This document shows, piece after piece, positions 59,944 through 64,000 of a stretch of DNA of 64,000 bases. The notes under the pieces were generated by a model, which saw only the letters and a list, made by a program, of their open reading frames with translations, was not told where the DNA came from and ran no database searches. The stretch's first letter is position 1. Each line of letters starts with the position of its first letter. The position numbers and the translations under genes were made by a program. The stretch is from Pseudomonas syringae. Lineage in GTDB: Bacteria > Pseudomonadota > Gammaproteobacteria > Pseudomonadales > Pseudomonadaceae. The stretch covers positions 1-64,000 of the forward strand of contig NZ_LGSI01000072.1 in NCBI RefSeq assembly GCF_001698815.1, in the 5' to 3' direction.

Positions 59944-60061
59944 TGTTGGAGCGAGGCTTGGTGTAGGACCGGCTTTAGCCGGGAGGGCAATTGGCGCTCT
60001 CGCGACTAAAGTCGCTCCTACGTTCGCTCCTATGGCCGATTCTCGGGCAAGCCTCGCTCCA
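59944..60061. repeat. composite REPIN, second copy of the nested type
   Basis: Outer GTTGGAGCGAGGCTTGG...GGGCAAGCCTCGCTCC with an inner GTAGGACCGGCTTTAGCCGG...CGACTAAAGTCGCTCCTAC. The left junction is the same as at 13502. An extra partial arm (GTTCGCTCCTA) follows the inner element. Confidence 0.88.
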
Positions 60062-60078
60062 GGATCCCGGCCTCTGTA

Positions 60079-60579
60079 TCACCCGCATAATTCCTCGGGT
60101 TTTTCCTGATTTTCAATCCTGACCCGTCCCGTTAACGCCAATACAACTTGATAACGGCTGACCGGCTGGTCTTTCAGGCAAACAAACAACCTTCCATTGC
60201 CTGCGCCCATGAGCACGCCCATACCGTTGAAACTGATGTGGCTTTCGACTTTCTGGTTTCCAACAACCCTGGCTTTCCCACTGGCCGCTCGCTCCACAAG
60301 CACCGGATCATCTTCGTCAGGCCCCTTGCCATCCTTATCTGCAATGATTCGCCAGCCATTGCTCCAGTCAGCGTCGATGCTGTGGATGGTCACGACTTGA
60401 TTACGCAGGATCGCTTCGGTCCGCGCCGTGCGTATGCCGCTGGCTAACCGCTGCGCCGCATCCTGCCGCCGCTGTGCATCGACCATTTCCCCAAGCGCCG
60501 GCAGCGCCACTAGCGAAATCACTGACAGCAGCACCAGCGTCACCATCAATTCGACAAGCGTGAAACCTGCCTGCTTCAT
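60079..60579 (-). CDS. fimT: type IV pilus minor pseudopilin, FimT/GspH-like
   Basis: A 166-residue prepilin: KQAG^FTLVELMVTLVLLSV holds the peptidase cleavage site and Glu5 of the mature helix. The C-terminal domain contains two cysteines (LFVCLKD and the end LCG), likely a disulfide. RBS GGGAGGA; the start six bases after it is chosen over a nearer ATG. It diverges from the fimU-pilVWXY1 operon, with 132 bases between. Confidence 0.88.
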   Translation of the reverse strand: MKQAGFTLVELMVTLVLLSVISLVALPALGEMVDAQRRQDAAQRLASGIRTARTEAILRNQVVTIHSIDADWSNGWRIIADKDGKGPDEDDPVLVERAASGKARVVGNQKVESHISFNGMGVLMGAGNGRLFVCLKDQPVSRYQVVLALTGRVRIENQEKPEELCG

Positions 60580-60711
60580 GAGCATTCCTCCCTGAAAATA
60601 CTTCACCTGAACGCCATCCGGGCATTCGTCCTGACTAAACAACCGTATATCCTTCAGTCAACTTCAGGACGCAGCCGCTGCCCTATAGTTGTAACGTCTA
60701 GGAGACACTCA

Positions 60712-61179
60712 ATGAGCCACCGCGCCAAGGGCTTCAGCCTGATCGAATTGTTAGTCACTGTGTCCTTGGTGGGTATTCTGGCGGCGATTGCGATTCCCAG
60801 CTTTACCAGTGTCATCCAGAACTCGAAAGCTGATACCGAAGTCAGCGATTTGCAGCGAGCGCTCAACTATGCGCGGCTGGAAGCGATAAACAGGGGGGTG
60901 AGCGTGCAGTTGTTGCCGGCAAGCGTTGGCGCAGCATGGAACACCGAGTTGAAAGTGGTCTTGTCCTCCAGCACGGGCGTAACGTTGCGGACCGTCCCGG
61001 CAATGAGCAGTGGTGCAACGGTGAGCGCGCCGAATGTCACGTATGTCGAGTTCAATAATCTGGGAGGTCTTCAGGCACCTGGCACTGCGGTGGCCATGGC
61101 CTATGCGCTGGGCACGATTAGTAAAACGATAAATGTTTGTCTGAATGGAAGAATAGTTTTAGGCGGAAGCTGCACATGA
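60712..61179 (+). CDS. fimU: type IV pilus minor pseudopilin, FimU-like
   Basis: A 155-residue GspH/FimT-domain pseudopilin. Signature RAKG^FSLIELLVTVSLVGIL, Glu5 present. Ends CLNGRIVLGGSCT, a C-terminal disulfide pair. First gene of the operon; a 4-base overlap with pilV. Proposed to link the minor pilin core to the pilus. Confidence 0.9.
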   Translation: MSHRAKGFSLIELLVTVSLVGILAAIAIPSFTSVIQNSKADTEVSDLQRALNYARLEAINRGVSVQLLPASVGAAWNTELKVVLSSSTGVTLRTVPAMSSGATVSAPNVTYVEFNNLGGLQAPGTAVAMAYALGTISKTINVCLNGRIVLGGSCT

Positions 61180-61700
61180 TCAAAGGCAGTAGCAGTAAAC
61201 AGTCAGGAATGACGCTTATCGAAGTACTGGTGTCAGTGCTGATCCTGGCCATTGGCTTGTTGGGCGCGGCGGCGATCCAGCTCAATGCGCTGAAATACAC
61301 TGACAGCGCGGCCATGACCAGTCAGGCCAGTTTCATTGCCTATGACATGATGGATCGCATACGGGCGAACGTGGATGGCAATGCATCAAGCAATGGCGTG
61401 AACGATGTGCTGGGCAGCTATGCGCTGGCTTCCTTGAGTGCTGCGCCCGCTGCAAATCTGAACAACGCTCGCGATCAGGATCTGTACGATTTCAAGGCGA
61501 ATATCACAGCCTTTGCAGGTGACAACGGTGCCAACAGCAAAATTGTCATCGCCAAACCGGTAGTGACCATCACTATCGAGTGGGATGATGCCCGGGCTGT
61601 TGGCTCCAGCGCTCAGGCAACCGGCGATACCAGCAATCCAGCCACAAAACGCACCTTCACCCTTAGCTCACGCATCGGCGCTGATGTGGTGACGCCATGA
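61176..61700 (+). CDS. pilV: type IV pilus minor pseudopilin PilV
   Basis: 174 residues: SKQSG^MTLIEVLVSVLILAIG prepilin motif with Glu5, then LGAAAIQLNALKY, diagnostic for PilV. Start codon overlaps the fimU stop (ATGA). Part of the priming complex for pilus assembly. Confidence 0.92.
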   Translation: MIKGSSSKQSGMTLIEVLVSVLILAIGLLGAAAIQLNALKYTDSAAMTSQASFIAYDMMDRIRANVDGNASSNGVNDVLGSYALASLSAAPAANLNNARDQDLYDFKANITAFAGDNGANSKIVIAKPVVTITIEWDDARAVGSSAQATGDTSNPATKRTFTLSSRIGADVVTP

Positions 61701-62404
61701 AGAAGCTCAGCAAAGGCTTCGGCCTGGTTGAAATCATGGTGGCGCTGGTTCTGGGTCTTGTCATCACGCTGGGCATTACTCAAATCTTCGTTTCGTCGCG
61801 TACCACTTTCATGTCGCAGAACTCCTCGGCGCGAATGCAGGAAGATGCGCGGTTTGTGTTGAGCAAGTTGATGCAGGAAATTCGCATGGCGGGCATGTTC
61901 GGCTGCATGAGCCTGGACAGTGCCACGCTTGTCACCGGCTCCATTGCCAAGCCCACTGCGTTCAACACTCCGATTCTCTGGGATAACACTACCAAGGCAT
62001 TAACGCTGATTTCTGCTGACGTAGGCACTTCCGGCTCTACGTCCACCTGGACAGTGGCTTCCGATTGCCAGACCACCAATCAGATCTATTTAGGGAAAGT
62101 CACGCCTGCCGGACTTACGGCCTTTCCATTGCGGCAGCTGGCCTACACCCTGAGCGGAACCGACTTGAAATTTAAAGCCGGAATCGGCACCGATGCGCCG
62201 CAGACAATACTGAGCAACGTCGCGAGCCTGGAAGTTTCCTTTGGTATGGGGGCGGGGTATCCGATGTCCTACACCAGCGTTGTTACTACGGGTACATCAG
62301 CAAACATCCGCAGCGTTCGCATCAGGTTGACGTTGCAAGACCCTGATAACCGCGTGCGGACTCAGACTTACAGCGTAGTCGCTGCTCTGCGTAATCGATT
62401 TTGA
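61697..62404 (+). CDS. pilW: type IV pilus minor pseudopilin PilW
   Basis: 235 residues: SKG^FGLVEIMVALVLGLVI with Glu5. Followed by SSRTTFMSQNSSARMQEDARFVL, typical for PilW. ATGA overlap with pilV. Minor pilin, large globular domain. Confidence 0.92.
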   Translation: MKKLSKGFGLVEIMVALVLGLVITLGITQIFVSSRTTFMSQNSSARMQEDARFVLSKLMQEIRMAGMFGCMSLDSATLVTGSIAKPTAFNTPILWDNTTKALTLISADVGTSGSTSTWTVASDCQTTNQIYLGKVTPAGLTAFPLRQLAYTLSGTDLKFKAGIGTDAPQTILSNVASLEVSFGMGAGYPMSYTSVVTTGTSANIRSVRIRLTLQDPDNRVRTQTYSVVAALRNRF

Positions 62405-62418
62405 ACGGGCTGAATGCG

Positions 62419-62928
62419 ATGACGATAACGACACGCCGCATGTCGATGAAAGCGCTTGGTCCGCAGCGGGGCATGGTGCTGTTGGTCAGCCTGGTCTTCC
62501 TGTTGTTACTGACACTGATCGGTATTTCTTCGATGCAGAGCGCTACGCTGCAGGAGAAAATGGCTGGCAGCGTGACGTTCCGTAATCAGTCGTTCCAGAC
62601 TGCCGAGGCTGCGTTGCGGGTGGGAGAATCGTCGATTCAGGTGAGCGGGTATGTTCTGGATAAATGTACACCCGCTACCAGATGTGTTCCTCCTGCAGAA
62701 TCCACCAGCGAAACGCTTGCTGCTGGCGTCAATAGCACTTCCGGTGTTCGTTGGTATGCAGTCGGGGCGAACGCGTTCTACGGTATTCAGAATCTTGGTA
62801 CCACAGCAACACCAATCAGTCGCCCTCCAACCTGTACAGGCTCCGTCACGCTCTATCGCGTCACCGCTGTCGGCATCCAGGGTGTTGTAACGAGAACCGT
62901 GCTGGAGAGTCTTTATGCTTTTTGCTAA
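62419..62928 (+). CDS. pilX: type IV pilus minor pseudopilin PilX
   Basis: 169 residues from the chosen ATG. The processing region is QRG^MVLLVSLVFLLLLTLIG, with no Glu5, as usual for PilX. LQEKMAGSVTFRNQSFQTAEAAL is a typical PilX block. A TTG overlapping the pilW stop (62401) is the alternative start. Two cysteine pairs may form. Overlaps pilY1 by 14 bases. Confidence 0.88.
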   Translation: MTITTRRMSMKALGPQRGMVLLVSLVFLLLLTLIGISSMQSATLQEKMAGSVTFRNQSFQTAEAALRVGESSIQVSGYVLDKCTPATRCVPPAESTSETLAAGVNSTSGVRWYAVGANAFYGIQNLGTTATPISRPPTCTGSVTLYRVTAVGIQGVVTRTVLESLYAFC

Positions 62929-64000
62929 AACACTACACCGTGGCTTGAAGTATTTCTACGGCGCGCTGTTGGTGTTGTATGTGACGGCTCCGGTCTATGG
63001 GGCATTTACTCCTTCTTCGGTGCCGCTGTTGAGTGCGACGGCTATTCCACCTAACCTGATGTTATTGGTGGATAACTCAGGGAGTATGAATAATATTATC
63101 TGGGCGTCTGCGTTTGATCCAACAGTTGTTCGCTCGACGATCACTTATATTTACAGAGGGGTCTGCACTGATCGTAGAGGTAATGAGTATGCGTGTGATG
63201 GTTCTTCGGTTGATATAGTCGGTGATGCCACGCTGACGTTAAGTACAACCTCCTTCACCGGCTGTGATTCGACTTATAAATATATCAAGCGTGGAAAGCT
63301 GGAATACTGTCTTAAATTGCCAGATCCCGTCAGTGTCGCGAATGAAGGCTCTACGCGTTATACGGCAGATTATATTTCTTATCTCGTTGATTTGGCTGTT
63401 GCTAGTAAGGTGGCAACTAAAGATTTTACTAATATCATCCCAAACGATTTCCGTATGAATGTGGCGCGCACGGTATCCACAAACTTCGTGACGAACAGTG
63501 TGGCACTGGTGGCGAATAACGCGTCAGCCGGAACGAATTACACCCCAATACGCATAGGTCTTGCTAATTTCAATCCTCCTACCAATGATGATTCTGGACC
63601 GGGTGGCAAGATTACCAAAGACGTCAAGGACCTTTCTGAAGTCAAGAAAACGACGTATCAGGCCGCGGTCAGTGCAAATGATGCCGCTACGAATGTCACT
63701 GATTTGAAGGCGAAGATCGCTGCATTGAGGGCGGATTCAAATACGCCTCTTGCAGAAACCTATTATGAAATCACCCGTTATTTTCGAGGGATGAAGCCCT
63801 ATTCCACTTACTCCGGTGCGCCCACTACCTATACCAGCCCGATACAGTACCGGTGTCAAAAAAATTTTGGCGTCGTCGTTACCGATGGGTTGCCGACTTA
63901 TGACCTTACTTTTCCGGCAGATGACCCGGACGCTTTGCTAGGTAAGCCAAGGACCCTTCCAAACTGGGATTTGAATGCCGCTAACGATGGTACGAATCCG
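62915..64000 (+). CDS. pilY1: PilY1, type IV pilus tip adhesin (partial, 3' truncated by window)
   Basis: The frame is open to the window end (362 codons). A signal peptide ends near APVYG-AFTPSS. LLVDNSGSM has the MIDAS motif DxSxS of a von Willebrand A-like domain, and NIIPNDFRMNVARTVS with FGVVVTDGLPT follows, as in PilY1. RBS GGAG seven bases before the ATG. The start overlaps pilX by 14 bases. PilY1 works in pilus retraction control, surface sensing and adhesion. Base composition is visibly lower in G+C than the neighbours from about 62,940 (two sampled 60-base lines: 28 and 23 G+C), which fits an exchangeable adhesin. Confidence 0.92.
   Translation, partial: MLFAKTLHRGLKYFYGALLVLYVTAPVYGAFTPSSVPLLSATAIPPNLMLLVDNSGSMNNIIWASAFDPTVVRSTITYIYRGVCTDRRGNEYACDGSSVDIVGDATLTLSTTSFTGCDSTYKYIKRGKLEYCLKLPDPVSVANEGSTRYTADYISYLVDLAVASKVATKDFTNIIPNDFRMNVARTVSTNFVTNSVALVANNASAGTNYTPIRIGLANFNPPTNDDSGPGGKITKDVKDLSEVKKTTYQAAVSANDAATNVTDLKAKIAALRADSNTPLAETYYEITRYFRGMKPYSTYSGAPTTYTSPIQYRCQKNFGVVVTDGLPTYDLTFPADDPDALLGKPRTLPNWDLNAANDGTNP

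Noticed and set aside
5121..60061. Repeated 20-base palindromes as a possible CRISPR array
   Set aside because: They are dispersed as inverted pairs between genes, not regularly spaced direct repeats; they are REP/REPIN elements and no cas gene is present.

Overview
The window is chromosomal DNA of a Pseudomonas, most likely from the P. fluorescens lineage or a close relative. Two things point there. The right half keeps the order known from P. aeruginosa (fklB, a Fur-type small gene, ispB, rplU, rpmA, obg, proB, creA-like, rpsT, murJ, ribF, ileS, lspA, fkpB, ispH, minor pilins, pilY1). The gaps are filled with REP/REPIN palindromes of the kind found in these species. No tRNA, rRNA, prophage, insertion sequence or CRISPR array was found.

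Left part (1-15,960): metabolic accessory genes. A sugar-acid style cluster (MFS transporter, lactonase-like amidohydrolase, PdxA-family dehydrogenase, enolase-superfamily dehydratase, AraD1/FAH-fold enzyme) looks like a non-phosphorylative route from an unknown polyhydroxy acid or deoxysugar. Both of its promoter regions carry TATCACT-N11-AGTGA, a possible LysR-type site, and the transporter leader has an A-rich Crc/Hfq-like motif. Next come a purine-type permease with trmA, a DJ-1-fold protein that has lost its catalytic residues, a three-subunit molybdenum enzyme resembling E. coli PaoABC but with no visible export signal, and an orphan choline-type binding protein followed by a hormone-sensitive-lipase-family hydrolase.

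Middle (15,960-46,200): an EntS-like MFS exporter; the cyanide-insensitive oxidase cioAB with a 56-residue DUF2474 protein; rlmG; a LuxR-type HTH-only regulator divergent from fpr, with a 36-bp palindrome between them; mscL; radA; a PilZ protein; a CstA/BtsT-yjiX-yjiA unit; glyA; a large PAS-GGDEF-EAL protein; ettA; a GreB-like factor; envelope proteins; an AsrA/Lon-type protease; a UPF0114 membrane protein; a DUF6482 protein; and fklB.

Right part (46,200-64,000): a small gene behind two Fur boxes, ispB, ribosomal protein genes, obg, proB, a CreA-family protein, rpsT, murJ, the ribF-ileS-lspA-fkpB-ispH run with overlapping or closely spaced genes, and the type IV pilus minor pseudopilin cluster (fimT divergent; fimU-pilV-pilW-pilX-pilY1), with pilY1 cut by the window end.

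The most unusual structures are composite (nested) REPINs, two of which share the same junction at distant loci; 12-13-bp tandem arrays growing from REP tails; and the kinase-less PdxA/lactonase/dehydratase cluster with its shared operator-like motif.
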